Below, piece by piece: positions 44,653 to 53,837 of a stretch of DNA of 64,000 bases (position 1 is its first letter; the number at the start of each line of letters is the position of its first letter). The stretch is taken from assembly GCA_905478795.1 (NCBI GenBank), contig CAJQJX010000011.1:37256-101255 (forward strand), in the 5' to 3' direction. Under the pieces are notes generated by a model. The model was not told the origin of the DNA, made no database searches, and saw nothing but the letters and a program-made list of their open reading frames with translations. This stretch comes from an uncultured Flavobacteriales bacterium. Its GTDB lineage: Bacteria; Bacteroidota; Bacteroidia; Flavobacteriales_D; Sanyastnellaceae. The position numbers and the translations under genes are program-made.

Positions 44653-46056
44653 ATGGACAAGTACGACCTCGTGGTCATTGGCGCCGGACCCGGCGGATAT
44701 GTGGCCGCCATTCGCGCCGCACAGCTCGGATTCAAAACCGCCCTCATCGAAAAGCGCGGAACCCTTGGCGGAACCTGCCTCAATGTGGGGTGCATTCCCT
44801 CCAAAGCTTTGCTCGACAGCTCGGAGCATTACCTCAAAGCCAACAAGGAATTTGAGGCCCACGGCATTAAAGTCGGTGGGCTGGACATTGATTTTCCGCG
44901 CATGATTGCGCGGAAGCAAGAGGTCGTGGACCAAACCGTAGCGGGCGTGGACTTCCTTATGGACAAAAATGGCGTGACTGTATTGCACGGAATGGGCGCC
45001 ATGGTGGATGCCCACACCGTCGAGGTCACTCCTTCAGAGGGAGAACCCAGCCGTGTTGCTGCAGACCGCATTTTGATCGCTACGGGGTCAGAGCCGGCCA
45101 GCCTGCCCTTCATCACATTGGACGGGGAGCGCATCATTACGTCGACTGAGGCCCTTGAATTGCCCGCCCTGCCCAAGTCGATGGCCATCATCGGAGGTGG
45201 CGTCATTGGCCTGGAACTGGGGTCGGTTTACGCCCGCCTCGGCACGGAAGTGCACGTCATCGAATACCAAGACGCCATCATCCCCACCATGGACCGCACA
45301 ATGGGCAAGGAACTGCAGCGTTCGATGAAAAAAATCGGAGTGAAGTTCCACTTGTCTCACGGCGTCAAAGAAGTCGTCAATGCTGGCGACAAAGCCACTG
45401 TGAAGGCGGACGACAAAAAAGGCAAGGAGGTCACTTGGGATGTGGACTACTGTCTGGTAGCCGTTGGCCGCAAACCATACACGAATGGGCTCGGGCTAGA
45501 CAAAGTGGGCATCGCTGTAGACGACCGCGGTCGCGTTGAGGTCGATGGCAACCTCAGGACGGCGCAATCCCACATATACGCCATCGGCGACGTGGTCAAA
45601 GGCGCCATGCTTGCCCACAAAGCGGAAGAAGAAGGCATCTACGCGGTGGAACACATGGCCGGCCAAAAGCCACACATTGACCACAACCTGATTCCTGGTG
45701 TGGTATACACTTGGCCCGAGGTGGCCGCTGTAGGCCGCACAGAGGAGCAGCTGAAGGCCGAAGGGGTCGCCTATAAATCGGGCAGCTTCCCATTCAAAGC
45801 CTCTGGCCGTGCCCGCGCCTCCATGGATACCGATGGGGTGGTGAAGGTGCTGGCCGATCAAGAAACCGACGAGATTTTGGGCGTCCACATCTGTGGTCCC
45901 CGGGCTGCCGATATGATCGCTGAAGCCGTCGTGGCCATGGAATTCCGGGCCTCTGCCGAGGACATCGCCCGCATGAGCCACGCCCATCCTACGTTTACTG
46001 AAGCCATCAAGGAAGCCGCCCTGGCCGCTACCGGGGACCGCGCCCTGCACATCTGA
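44653..46056 (+). CDS. lpdA: Dihydrolipoyl dehydrogenase
   Basis: E3 flavoenzyme that reoxidises lipoyl groups of the 2-oxoacid dehydrogenase complexes. The 467 residues include the FAD motif VVIGAGPGGYVAAIRAAQLG, the redox disulfide GGTCLNVGCIPSK, the NAD motif IIGGGVIGLELGSV, and the C-terminal His-Glu pair in MSHAHPTFTEAIKEA. Complete and of normal length. The frame is open upstream, but the ATG at 44653 is the family start. With SucA and SucB it gives a full 2-oxoglutarate dehydrogenase. Divergent from the MMPL gene and followed by hemH. Confidence 0.96.
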   Translation: MDKYDLVVIGAGPGGYVAAIRAAQLGFKTALIEKRGTLGGTCLNVGCIPSKALLDSSEHYLKANKEFEAHGIKVGGLDIDFPRMIARKQEVVDQTVAGVDFLMDKNGVTVLHGMGAMVDAHTVEVTPSEGEPSRVAADRILIATGSEPASLPFITLDGERIITSTEALELPALPKSMAIIGGGVIGLELGSVYARLGTEVHVIEYQDAIIPTMDRTMGKELQRSMKKIGVKFHLSHGVKEVVNAGDKATVKADDKKGKEVTWDVDYCLVAVGRKPYTNGLGLDKVGIAVDDRGRVEVDGNLRTAQSHIYAIGDVVKGAMLAHKAEEEGIYAVEHMAGQKPHIDHNLIPGVVYTWPEVAAVGRTEEQLKAEGVAYKSGSFPFKASGRARASMDTDGVVKVLADQETDEILGVHICGPRAADMIAEAVVAMEFRASAEDIARMSHAHPTFTEAIKEAALAATGDRALHI

Positions 46057-46114
46057 GCCCCCATGGCGAACCATGCGGGCGCAGGATTGTAACCATTCCG
46101 TTGCGCACCGACCT

Positions 46115-47149
46115 ATGAAAACTGGCATCCTCCTCATCAACCTCGGCACACCGGACAACCCGCGTCCAGGTGCCGTTGGCCGCTACCTCACCGAATTCTT
46201 AACGGATGGTCGCGTCATTGACATTCCCTGGCTTCCGCGGCAGATTCTCGTTCGGGGCATCATCTCGCCCACGCGCAGGTTTAGCAGTTCCAAGGAGTAC
46301 AAAAAAGTCTGGACTGAGGATGGGTCTCCCTTGCTTCTTCATGGCCAAGAGCTCACCCGAAAGGTGTCAGAGCGCTGCACGGCTTTGGCCGAGGCGCACC
46401 CCGAACTTGGAGAACTGCACGTGCACTTTGCCATGCGCTACCAGCAGCCCAGCATGCCTAAGGTTCTGGAGGAGATGCGCCAGCAAGGCTATGACCGCAT
46501 TGTGGTTTTGCCGCTGTATGCTCAGTACGCATCGGCCACAACGGGCAGCACCCACCAGGAGGCCATGCGCTTGATTTCCAAGTGGTATGTGATCCCCGAA
46601 GTGAGGTTGATCAGCCAATATTGGGAAGACGAAGGCTACCTCTCCTGCTTTGCGGAGCGGGGACGGCAATTTGACCTCGGGTCCTACGACCACATTTTGT
46701 TCAGCTATCACGGGGTCCCCACCCGCCAGGTAGACAAGGTTTACGAGGACCGCCGTTGCGCCAACCACAGCTGCGAATCGGAAATCAACGAGGAGAATAA
46801 ATATTGCTACAAGGCCACCTGTTACGCCACAACGCGGGCACTGACTGAACGCTTGGGCATCCCCGAAGACCGTTACAGCGTGGCGTTTCAGAGCCGTCTG
46901 GATAAAAAATGGCTCACGCCTTTCAGCGATAAGGTCATTGCAGAGCGTGCCAAAGACGGGGTCAAAAAAATGCTGGTGTTCTCGCCTGCGTTTGTCGCCG
47001 ACTGCCTCGAAACGACGGTCGAAATCGGCGAGGAGTACGTGGAGATTTTTGAGGAGCATGGCGGCGAGCAACTTGACCTTGTTCCCAGCTTAAATGCCGG
47101 CGACGATTGGGCCGATGCTGTGACCCATTTGATCCAGCGCCATCTTTGA
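46115..47149 (+). CDS. hemH: Ferrochelatase
   Basis: Inserts ferrous iron into protoporphyrin to make haem. The 344-residue protein has KTGILLINLGTPDNP at its N-terminus, YAQYASATTGSTHQEAM, the catalytic histidine in ILFSYHGVP (about residue 199), and the acidic cluster PAFVADCLETTVEIGEEY. ATG at 46115 fits the family; earlier in-frame codons would add an unlike extension. Immediately upstream of pabB with three bases between, so they form an operon with tilS. Haem made here would serve the cytochrome pair at 5314-6098. Confidence 0.95.
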   Translation: MKTGILLINLGTPDNPRPGAVGRYLTEFLTDGRVIDIPWLPRQILVRGIISPTRRFSSSKEYKKVWTEDGSPLLLHGQELTRKVSERCTALAEAHPELGELHVHFAMRYQQPSMPKVLEEMRQQGYDRIVVLPLYAQYASATTGSTHQEAMRLISKWYVIPEVRLISQYWEDEGYLSCFAERGRQFDLGSYDHILFSYHGVPTRQVDKVYEDRRCANHSCESEINEENKYCYKATCYATTRALTERLGIPEDRYSVAFQSRLDKKWLTPFSDKVIAERAKDGVKKMLVFSPAFVADCLETTVEIGEEYVEIFEEHGGEQLDLVPSLNAGDDWADAVTHLIQRHL

Positions 47150-47152
47150 GGG

Positions 47153-48508
47153 GTGAACCCCACTGTCACGCATTCTGAATGGGCCTTGCCTGACCTCTCG
47201 GGGTTGCAGGCCCACGCCCCTTGGTTGCTCGTGGATGCATCCCGGAACCCCGGTGCAGTCAACGGTTATTTGGCGGTCGGAGTCAAGCGGAGTCTGACGC
47301 TGGACGGTCCGGAAGCCGATGCCTTTGAACAGATCGCCGCTTTTGTTGGCTCAGGAACCGGGCGCTGTTTTGGTTGGTTGGGGTACGACCAGCTGAGGGC
47401 AGACCCCCTGTTGGACTTGCCTGCTCAAGGACGGGTCCATGTGGCATTGCCCTTGGTGCATTGGATCGAAGCAGCAGGAGCACTGGCCTTTACGGGCACT
47501 GGTGCTGCGGCGGTTTTAGAATGGTTGACACGGCCAGAGGACGCCAGCTTGGCGGCGGCCATGGAAGCGGCTGTTCGACAGCCCGCCTCCTTTGCAGGAC
47601 ATCACCAAGGCCCGGCGCAAACCGTCGACAGCAGCCTTGGTGCGGAAGCCTATCACCAGGCTTTTTCCAAGGTGCACGCCCACATCCTTCGGGGAGACAT
47701 CTATGAACTGAACCTGTGCCGCGAGTTGCGCGGCACCCTTCCCGTAGACTTTTCTGCTGACGCCGCTTTTGGCGCATTGATCGCACGCACGCTTGCCCCC
47801 TACTCGGCGCACATCCCCTTTGGGTCGGCACACATTTTGAGTGCCAGTCCCGAGTGCTTTCTAGAACGCCAAGGTGACCGCCTTGTTTCCAGGCCCATCA
47901 AGGGTACTGCTCCGCGCCATACTGACCCCGAAGCCGATGCGGCGGCCGCGGAACGGTTGCGCACCGACACCAAGGAGCGCGCCGAGAACGTAATGATCAC
48001 GGACTTGGTTCGCAACGACTTGAGCCGTGTGGCGGCACCTGGAACCGTGGAAGTGGATGAACTCTGTGGCATCCACAGCTTTCGCAACGTGCACCAGATG
48101 GTCTCCACGGTGTCATGCTCGGTTCGGCCAGATGCCGGGTTTTCCGATATCCTGCGGGCCACTTTCCCCATGGGCAGCATGACGGGCGCGCCCAAATTGA
48201 GGGCCATGGAAATTACCGCCGAAACCGAGCCTGTCATGCGCGGACTGTACTCTGGAACGCTGGGTTGGGCCGAGCCCAACGGGAAGGGCGATGTGGGAGA
48301 CTTCCACCTCAATGTGGTGATCCGAACCGCCGTGGCCGATCCCGCATCTGGCCGATGGAGCGCCCATGTTGGCGGAGCCATCACCGCATTGGCAGCGCCC
48401 CTTGCCGAATGGGAGGAGACCCGGCTCAAAGCACAAGCCATTTTGGACGTCCTCGGCGCGATTGAGCCTGTGGCCCAACCCGAAAGCCAAAATCACCGCC
48501 ATGGCTGA
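47153..48508 (+). CDS. pabB: Aminodeoxychorismate synthase component I
   Basis: Chorismate-using enzyme giving 4-amino-4-deoxychorismate for p-aminobenzoate and folate. The 451-residue protein has the anthranilate-synthase-like catalytic domain with DIYELNLCRELRG, SRPIKGTAPR, and FPMGSMTGAPKLRAMEI. Lys250 in PIKGT is the residue that marks PabB against anthranilate or isochorismate synthases (PIAGT). The start is GTG. Its stop lies inside the tilS start region (8-base overlap). A glutaminase subunit (PabA) is not next to it. Confidence 0.92.
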   Translation: MNPTVTHSEWALPDLSGLQAHAPWLLVDASRNPGAVNGYLAVGVKRSLTLDGPEADAFEQIAAFVGSGTGRCFGWLGYDQLRADPLLDLPAQGRVHVALPLVHWIEAAGALAFTGTGAAAVLEWLTRPEDASLAAAMEAAVRQPASFAGHHQGPAQTVDSSLGAEAYHQAFSKVHAHILRGDIYELNLCRELRGTLPVDFSADAAFGALIARTLAPYSAHIPFGSAHILSASPECFLERQGDRLVSRPIKGTAPRHTDPEADAAAAERLRTDTKERAENVMITDLVRNDLSRVAAPGTVEVDELCGIHSFRNVHQMVSTVSCSVRPDAGFSDILRATFPMGSMTGAPKLRAMEITAETEPVMRGLYSGTLGWAEPNGKGDVGDFHLNVVIRTAVADPASGRWSAHVGGAITALAAPLAEWEETRLKAQAILDVLGAIEPVAQPESQNHRHG

Positions 48509-49880
48509 CCGCTTCGAGCCCCTGCGCATTGCCCTGCACGCTGCACTGTCCGTCCGCCGGGTCCCCCAAGACCAAAGGGTGTGGCTTGCCGTCTCCGGGG
48601 GGCTGGACTCGATGGCATTGATGGAGGCCGCAAGCACCATGCAAGGCCACTTTGGGGTGCTTCATGTGGACCACGGCCTTCACGCCGACTCGGCCAAAAT
48701 CAAAGACTTTGTAGAAGCGGCTGCAGCGCGGCTGGCCCTTCCTTTTGAACACCACACCCTCTCAGGATTGAGCACGTCCGAGATGCGGCGTACCCAAGGA
48801 TTGGAGGCAGCAGCCCGTTCAGCGCGGTATGCGTGGATGGCCCAAACAGTGGGCCAAGGTGGTGTTGTCCTCACCGCGCACCACGCCGATGACCAGCGCG
48901 AGACCAGGCTGCTCCATCTTTTGCGCGGAAGCCGACCAGAAGCTTTATCGGCCATGCGCGCTTGGAACGACGATTGGGGGTTTTCACTGGGCCGGCCCTT
49001 TTTGGAGCTGCCAAAATCTATGCTGCGCGACGCTTTAGAAGCATCGGGGAGTGCCTGGCGCGAAGATCCCACCAACCTAGAACCAGACTTCTTGCGCAAC
49101 AGAATCCGGCACGAGCTCATTCCCTTGCTGGACAACATCCGCCCAGGCTGGGAGTCGGGACTGGAGCGCATGGGAAGCCTCGCCTCGGAGTGGCGCGCGC
49201 ACTCAGAAGGCCTGCACGCCAGCTTAGGAGAAGACACGCATTCACTGCCGATTTCCATGCTCCAGCAGGCCCCCTCCCCCACGCATTTGGCGGGCATCTG
49301 GAGCCAATCATTTGGCTTTGCAACGTCACAGGCCAGTGCGCTCGTTGATTTGGCACGCCCCGACACCGAAGTGGGAAAGAAACGATGCTCGGATTCACAT
49401 TGCATCGTCAGAGAACGCGCGGCGCTTGTGGCCCATCCTATTGAAGTGGTCCCCGATCAGTCTCCCCGCACTTGGTCTCCGGAACCGCGTGGTGTGCAAT
49501 CGGGGACGGTCTCAACGCCAGCAGGCTTGTTGACATGGCGGATAGCATCGCCTGCCGATGGGTTCAAGCCAGATGCTGGGGACGACACCGCTGATTTGGC
49601 GGTGGATGCGGTCCGTTGGCCTTTGACGTTGCGCCCTTGGGCCGAGGGCGACCGTATGATTCCACTGGGCATGAGCGGAAGCCAAAGCGTTTCGGACATC
49701 CTCACCCAGCGCAAAGTCCCCGCTTCCGAGCGCCATCGACAATGGGTGCTTCAGGACGATTCGGGCCATCTAATTTGGTTGGTCGGACATCGGATTGATC
49801 AGCGAGCGGCCCTGCCAAAACCCTCCGATTCAACGCAGAACATGCGGGTATTGCGCCTGCACTGGAAGCCTCTGCAATAG
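48501..49880 (+). CDS. tilS: tRNA(Ile)-lysidine synthase
   Basis: Converts cytidine 34 of the CAU-anticodon isoleucine tRNA to lysidine using ATP and lysine, changing its decoding from AUG to AUA. The 459-residue protein has the PP-loop LAVSGGLDSMALM, LTAHHADDQRETRLL, the EDPTN block (WREDPTNLEPDFLRNRIRHEL), and the C-terminal domain around LRPWAEGDRMIPLGM and ILTQRKVPASERHRQ. The ATG at 48501 overlaps pabB by eight bases. Its TAG stop forms part of the next promoter. Confidence 0.94.
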   Translation: MADRFEPLRIALHAALSVRRVPQDQRVWLAVSGGLDSMALMEAASTMQGHFGVLHVDHGLHADSAKIKDFVEAAAARLALPFEHHTLSGLSTSEMRRTQGLEAAARSARYAWMAQTVGQGGVVLTAHHADDQRETRLLHLLRGSRPEALSAMRAWNDDWGFSLGRPFLELPKSMLRDALEASGSAWREDPTNLEPDFLRNRIRHELIPLLDNIRPGWESGLERMGSLASEWRAHSEGLHASLGEDTHSLPISMLQQAPSPTHLAGIWSQSFGFATSQASALVDLARPDTEVGKKRCSDSHCIVRERAALVAHPIEVVPDQSPRTWSPEPRGVQSGTVSTPAGLLTWRIASPADGFKPDAGDDTADLAVDAVRWPLTLRPWAEGDRMIPLGMSGSQSVSDILTQRKVPASERHRQWVLQDDSGHLIWLVGHRIDQRAALPKPSDSTQNMRVLRLHWKPLQ

Positions 49881-49885
49881 ATTTG
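49878..49885 (+). promoter_or_regulatory. -7 promoter element on the tilS stop codon
   Basis: TAGATTTG, perfect TAnnTTTG, whose TAG is the tilS stop. A TTG lies about 24 bases upstream, slightly beyond the usual spacing. Predicted leader about 15-18 nt before the ATG at 49905. Confidence 0.5.
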
Positions 49886-49904
49886 TCCCGCCTATCTGAA
49901 CCCC

Positions 49905-50627
49905 ATGAATCCAGAACTTGCCCCCCCACTCAAGCCGGCGACCGAAAGGGACCGTGAATGGGCGTTGGGACTGTACTTGGCATTGGCCGCCTTGTTTGTC
50001 GCGAGTTTGGTGACATGCAACCTCATCTTCCGCAAATTCTTCTTTTGGACCATGCCTGGGATCGGGTACACGTTTGAAGCCAGCGTGGGCTTGTTGCCCT
50101 ACCCTTTGACCTTTCTTGTCACCGACCTCATCTCGGAAATCTTTGGGAAAAAGCGTGCCGATGATGTGGTCAAAGGAGGCCTTGTAGCCTCCGTTTTTAC
50201 CCTTGGAATCATCACCTTGGCCGGCATAGCACCCTCCACGGACTGGTCGCCGGTCAGCAACGGAGAATACGACCATGTTTTTGGCCAAACCGTTTTGGCG
50301 GTTGGGGCTTCCATGGCCGCCTACCTGATCGCCCAATTCTTGGATGTCCGCATTTTCCATTTTTGGAAACACCGCACAGGTGGCCGCCAGCTGTGGCTGC
50401 GCAACAACTTTTCGACCATCCCTTCCCAGTTCGCAGACACCGTTGTGGTGCTTGTGTTGTTGTGCCTCGTGGGGGAGATCGAATGGGGCCTTTTTGGGGC
50501 CTTATTGATCAATGGATTCGGCTTTAAAGTGCTGATTGCAGCCCTGGACACCCCCATTGTATATGCCGTCATGGCGCTGATCCGAAAGCGCTTTGGACTG
50601 GCGCCAGGACAGGAAATCGCCCTCTGA
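49905..50627 (+). CDS. yhhQ: Queuosine precursor transporter (YhhQ/VUT family)
   Basis: Inner-membrane importer of the queuosine precursors preQ0/preQ1, 240 residues with about six helices. Family blocks are LVTCNLIFRKFF, the polar helix PYPLTFLVTDLISEIFGKKRA, and DVRIFHFWKHRTGGRQLWLRN followed by FSTIPSQFADT. No queuosine synthesis gene (queC, queD, queE, queF, tgt) is in the window. Transcribed from its own predicted promoter on the tilS stop codon. Substrate is by family assignment. Confidence 0.9.
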   Translation: MNPELAPPLKPATERDREWALGLYLALAALFVASLVTCNLIFRKFFFWTMPGIGYTFEASVGLLPYPLTFLVTDLISEIFGKKRADDVVKGGLVASVFTLGIITLAGIAPSTDWSPVSNGEYDHVFGQTVLAVGASMAAYLIAQFLDVRIFHFWKHRTGGRQLWLRNNFSTIPSQFADTVVVLVLLCLVGEIEWGLFGALLINGFGFKVLIAALDTPIVYAVMALIRKRFGLAPGQEIAL

Positions 50628-50696
50628 TTAGACCTCGAGCCGGACCGTTTCGCAACCATTGGCCCAAGGCATTCACACTGCAGGGCCTACCGGCAT

Positions 50697-50704
50697 TATC
50701 TTTC
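50697..50704 (+). promoter_or_regulatory. Candidate -7 element for dsbD
   Basis: TATCTTTC, one base from TAnnTTTG, 16 bases before the GTG at 50721. No suitable -33 TTG seen. Confidence 0.28.
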
Positions 50705-50720
50705 ACGCCTGCAAATCAAC

Positions 50721-53159
50721 GTGTCTGTGAAGCCCCTCAAGCACCTCCTCCCATGGTTTGTCCTCGCCATTTCGATGGCCTCAGGCAGCCCAAACGTCGA
50801 TGCCCAGATCCACGACCCCGTGGTGTGGGACTTCGCCGCCTACGACAATGGTGATGGTACCATCGACCTCGACTTCCATGCCGAAATCGAATCCGGATGG
50901 CACGTCTACAGCCAATTTCTGAACCCTTTTGATGGGCCCATTCCCACCTCTTTCACCATAGAAACCGAGGGCGTCCAGACGGCAGACACTGCTGCGGCGG
51001 AGTGCGAACCCCACTTGGAGTACGACCCGAACTTTATGATGGACCTGCTCTTTTTTGAGGGGCAGACCCATTGGGTTCACACGGTGTCCTTTCCAGGGGC
51101 CATTCCAGAAACCATCAAGGGGTATTTGACCTTTATGGTGTGCGATGAGAGTAAGTGCCTGCCGCCTGAGGATGTAGACTTTGCCATTGCTTTATCTGAT
51201 CTCAAGCCCGAATCCGCCAAGCCAGACTATTGCAGCGGTGATCATGGCGCTTTTGACGATGGTGAGGCCGAAGAAGCCCCCATGGGTATTTACGACCCGG
51301 TGCAATGGGACATCGCGCTGTATGCCACCGGCGATCAGTCCGCCACCATCGTGGCCACGGCTGTAGTCGAACCCGAATGGCATGTCTACAGCAACGACAA
51401 CGATCCACTCGACGGCCCCATTCCCACTTCCTTCACCCTTTCTACGGAGGGACTGAATGCCGGCGCCTTGCAAGAATGTACCCCCGAGGTCCACTACGAC
51501 CCCAACTTCGACAAAGACGTGAAGTCCTTCGAAGGCACGGTGAGTTGGGCCCTGGAAGTCAGTTGGGAGGGCGATGCTCCCCGCCAAATCGACGGGATGC
51601 TGACCTATATGGCCTGCGACGATTCAAAGTGCATCTTTCCGCCGGACGTCGAATTTCAGCTCATCACTTCCGATGCCCTTACTGCTGCGCTTCCGGCGCT
51701 TTGTCCAGATGACGCGCGGGGTGCAGACACGAGCGACGAAAGGAGCGATGACGGCCTTTTGGTCCTGTTCCTCTTGGGTATGGGGCTCGGCTTTGCCGCG
51801 CTGTTTACCCCTTGTGTGTTCCCCCTGATTCCAATGACGGTGAGCTTTTTCACCAAGCAATCGAAGACCCGGGCTGCGGGAATCCGGAACGCCTTGATTT
51901 ACGGGGCCAGCATCATCTTTATCTATACCGGATTGGGACTGCTCCTCACCGCAGTATTTGGTGTCGATGTCCTCAACCTGATTTCGACCGACCCTTATTT
52001 CAACATCGGATTATTTGTGCTGCTGGTGGTCTTTGGCGTCAGCTTCCTCGGCGCTTTTGAGATTCAACTCCCGTCGAGCTGGGCCAACAAAGTCGATGCA
52101 CAGGCCGATCGAGGAGGGCTGATTGGCATCTTCTTTATGGCAGCCACTCTGGCCATTGTGAGCTTTAGCTGCACCGGCCCATTGGTAGGCAGCGCTTTGG
52201 CTGGCGCTGCGACAGGCGACTTTGGTGGCCCCGTGGCCGTCATGTTTGGCTTCTCCCTTGCCCTCGCCATCCCGTTCACGCTGTTCAGCGCCTTCCCCGG
52301 TTGGCTGAATTCATTGCCTCAAAGTGGAGGATGGTTGACGAGTGTGAAGGTGGTTTTGGGCTTATTGGAAATCGGATTTGCCTTTAAGTTCCTCTCCAAT
52401 GCGGACCTCGTGTTGCAACTCGGTTTGCTCAAGCGAGAGCTTTTCATCGCCATTTGGATTGCGGTGGCCCTGTGCATTGCCATCTACCTCTACGGAGGGT
52501 TGCGCTTCCCGCATGACAGCAAGTTGGAGCGGATGAGCGTAGGACGTTGGAGCCTGGGCACGGTATTCCTTGTTCTGGCCATCTATATGATGCCCGGCAT
52601 GTGGGGTGCACCCCTTAATCTGATTTCAGGCTTTCCCCCTCCCATGTTCTATTCCGAAGCTTCAGGGAGCGTTGGAACGGGTGGACATGGTGCAGGAGGA
52701 CAGGCATCCTCAGGCCATGTAGAAGCGCGGTTCCGCGATTATGACGAAGGGCTGGCTGCAGCCAAGGCCGAAGGCAAACCCATGATCCTTGACTTCACCG
52801 GTTGGGCTTGTGTCAATTGCCGGAAAATGGAGGAGCAGGTGTGGCCGAATTCCGAAGTGGTGAAATACCTCACCGAAGAAGCGGTGCTGGTGTCCCTCTA
52901 CGTCGACGAGCGCAAGGCCCTGCCAGAAGCTGAGCAGCGCGTGGAGCAATTCGGTGGCAAAGACTTCCGTGTCCGAACCGTGGGCAATAAATGGACCTAC
53001 CTGCAGGCCTCCAGGTTTGGCACCAATGCCCAGCCTTTTTATGTGATGATTGATCACAATGGTGAAGCGTTGGGCAGCGGTGTCGGGTATGATCCAGATC
53101 CAGACAAGTTCATCGCCTTTCTCAAGGAGAACATGGACCGATTCAAAGCCGGCCAATAA
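50721..53159 (+). CDS. dsbD: Thiol:disulfide interchange protein DsbD with two N-terminal domains
   Basis: Carries reducing power from cytoplasmic thioredoxin across the inner membrane to periplasmic proteins, including cytochrome c maturation. The 812 residues hold a signal peptide, two tandem DsbD-alpha-like domains (about 30-160 and 190-330), an eight-helix membrane domain with cysteines in FTPCVFPLIPMT (near 363) and SFSCTGPLVG (near 483), and a C-terminal thioredoxin domain with CVNC (Cys697/Cys700). The tandem copies repeat GPIPTSF, YDPNF and the Cys-containing CDxSKC block. Start GTG at 50721; a second GTG two codons later is possible. Confidence 0.93.
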   Translation: MSVKPLKHLLPWFVLAISMASGSPNVDAQIHDPVVWDFAAYDNGDGTIDLDFHAEIESGWHVYSQFLNPFDGPIPTSFTIETEGVQTADTAAAECEPHLEYDPNFMMDLLFFEGQTHWVHTVSFPGAIPETIKGYLTFMVCDESKCLPPEDVDFAIALSDLKPESAKPDYCSGDHGAFDDGEAEEAPMGIYDPVQWDIALYATGDQSATIVATAVVEPEWHVYSNDNDPLDGPIPTSFTLSTEGLNAGALQECTPEVHYDPNFDKDVKSFEGTVSWALEVSWEGDAPRQIDGMLTYMACDDSKCIFPPDVEFQLITSDALTAALPALCPDDARGADTSDERSDDGLLVLFLLGMGLGFAALFTPCVFPLIPMTVSFFTKQSKTRAAGIRNALIYGASIIFIYTGLGLLLTAVFGVDVLNLISTDPYFNIGLFVLLVVFGVSFLGAFEIQLPSSWANKVDAQADRGGLIGIFFMAATLAIVSFSCTGPLVGSALAGAATGDFGGPVAVMFGFSLALAIPFTLFSAFPGWLNSLPQSGGWLTSVKVVLGLLEIGFAFKFLSNADLVLQLGLLKRELFIAIWIAVALCIAIYLYGGLRFPHDSKLERMSVGRWSLGTVFLVLAIYMMPGMWGAPLNLISGFPPPMFYSEASGSVGTGGHGAGGQASSGHVEARFRDYDEGLAAAKAEGKPMILDFTGWACVNCRKMEEQVWPNSEVVKYLTEEAVLVSLYVDERKALPEAEQRVEQFGGKDFRVRTVGNKWTYLQASRFGTNAQPFYVMIDHNGEALGSGVGYDPDPDKFIAFLKENMDRFKAGQ

Positions 53160-53243
53160 CCTCCACAACGACGGCGATAAAGCCAACGGCTGCGGCAACA
53201 CAACGCAGGTCGGGGGTTAGATTGCCATCTGCACCTTGCCCCT

Positions 53244-53822
53244 ATGGAAAGAGCCCAGCACATTCGGCAGCACTTTGAAGAAGCCCAGCAAGTCCTTCAC
53301 GACTTCTTGGCGGATGGTGCGCATTTGGATGCCCTAGAGCAAGCCGGAATCCTCATGGCCGAGGCCATCTCGGGGGGAGGCAAGATCATCTCTTGCGGAA
53401 ATGGCGGTTCTATGTGTGATGCCATGCACTTCGCAGAAGAGCTCACAGGGCGCTACAGAGGCGACCGCAAGGCACTGCCCGCCGTCTCCATTTCTGACCC
53501 TTCTCACCTGACCTGTGTGGGAAACGACTACGGTTTTGATGCTGTCTTTTCACGCTATGTGGAGGCCATGGGGCAGAGCGGCGATGTACTGCTCGCCATC
53601 TCTACTTCAGGAAACTCTCCCAATGTGGTGAAAGCCGCTGAATCAGCGCGTCAGAAAGGCATGTCCGTTGTGGGACTCACCGGAAAAAACGGTGGGGCGC
53701 TCGCTGGGTTGTGCCATGCTGAAATCCGGGTGCCGTGGAATGGCCATGCGGACCGCATCCAAGAGGTGCACATCAAGTGTATCCACGCCTTGATTGACCA
53801 CATCGAGGCGCACTGCGCTTAA
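53244..53822 (+). CDS. gmhA: Phosphoheptose isomerase
   Basis: Turns sedoheptulose 7-phosphate into glycero-manno-heptose 7-phosphate, the first step toward ADP-heptose for LPS cores or glycans. The 192-residue SIS-domain protein has [22 protein letters not shown], the [17 protein letters not shown] loop, and [14 protein letters not shown], with [15 protein letters not shown] at the C-terminus holding the active-site Glu/His. Complete and of normal length. Other heptose genes (hldE) are not in the window. Followed 15 bases later by the comM-type ATPase. Confidence 0.93.
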   Translation: MERAQHIRQHFEEAQQVLHDFLADGAHLDALEQAGILMAEAISGGGKIISCGNGGSMCDAMHFAEELTGRYRGDRKALPAVSISDPSHLTCVGNDYGFDAVFSRYVEAMGQSGDVLLAISTSGNSPNVVKAAESARQKGMSVVGLTGKNGGALAGLCHAEIRVPWNGHADRIQEVHIKCIHALIDHIEAHCA

Positions 53823-53837
53823 GCTTCTGCTTTTTTT

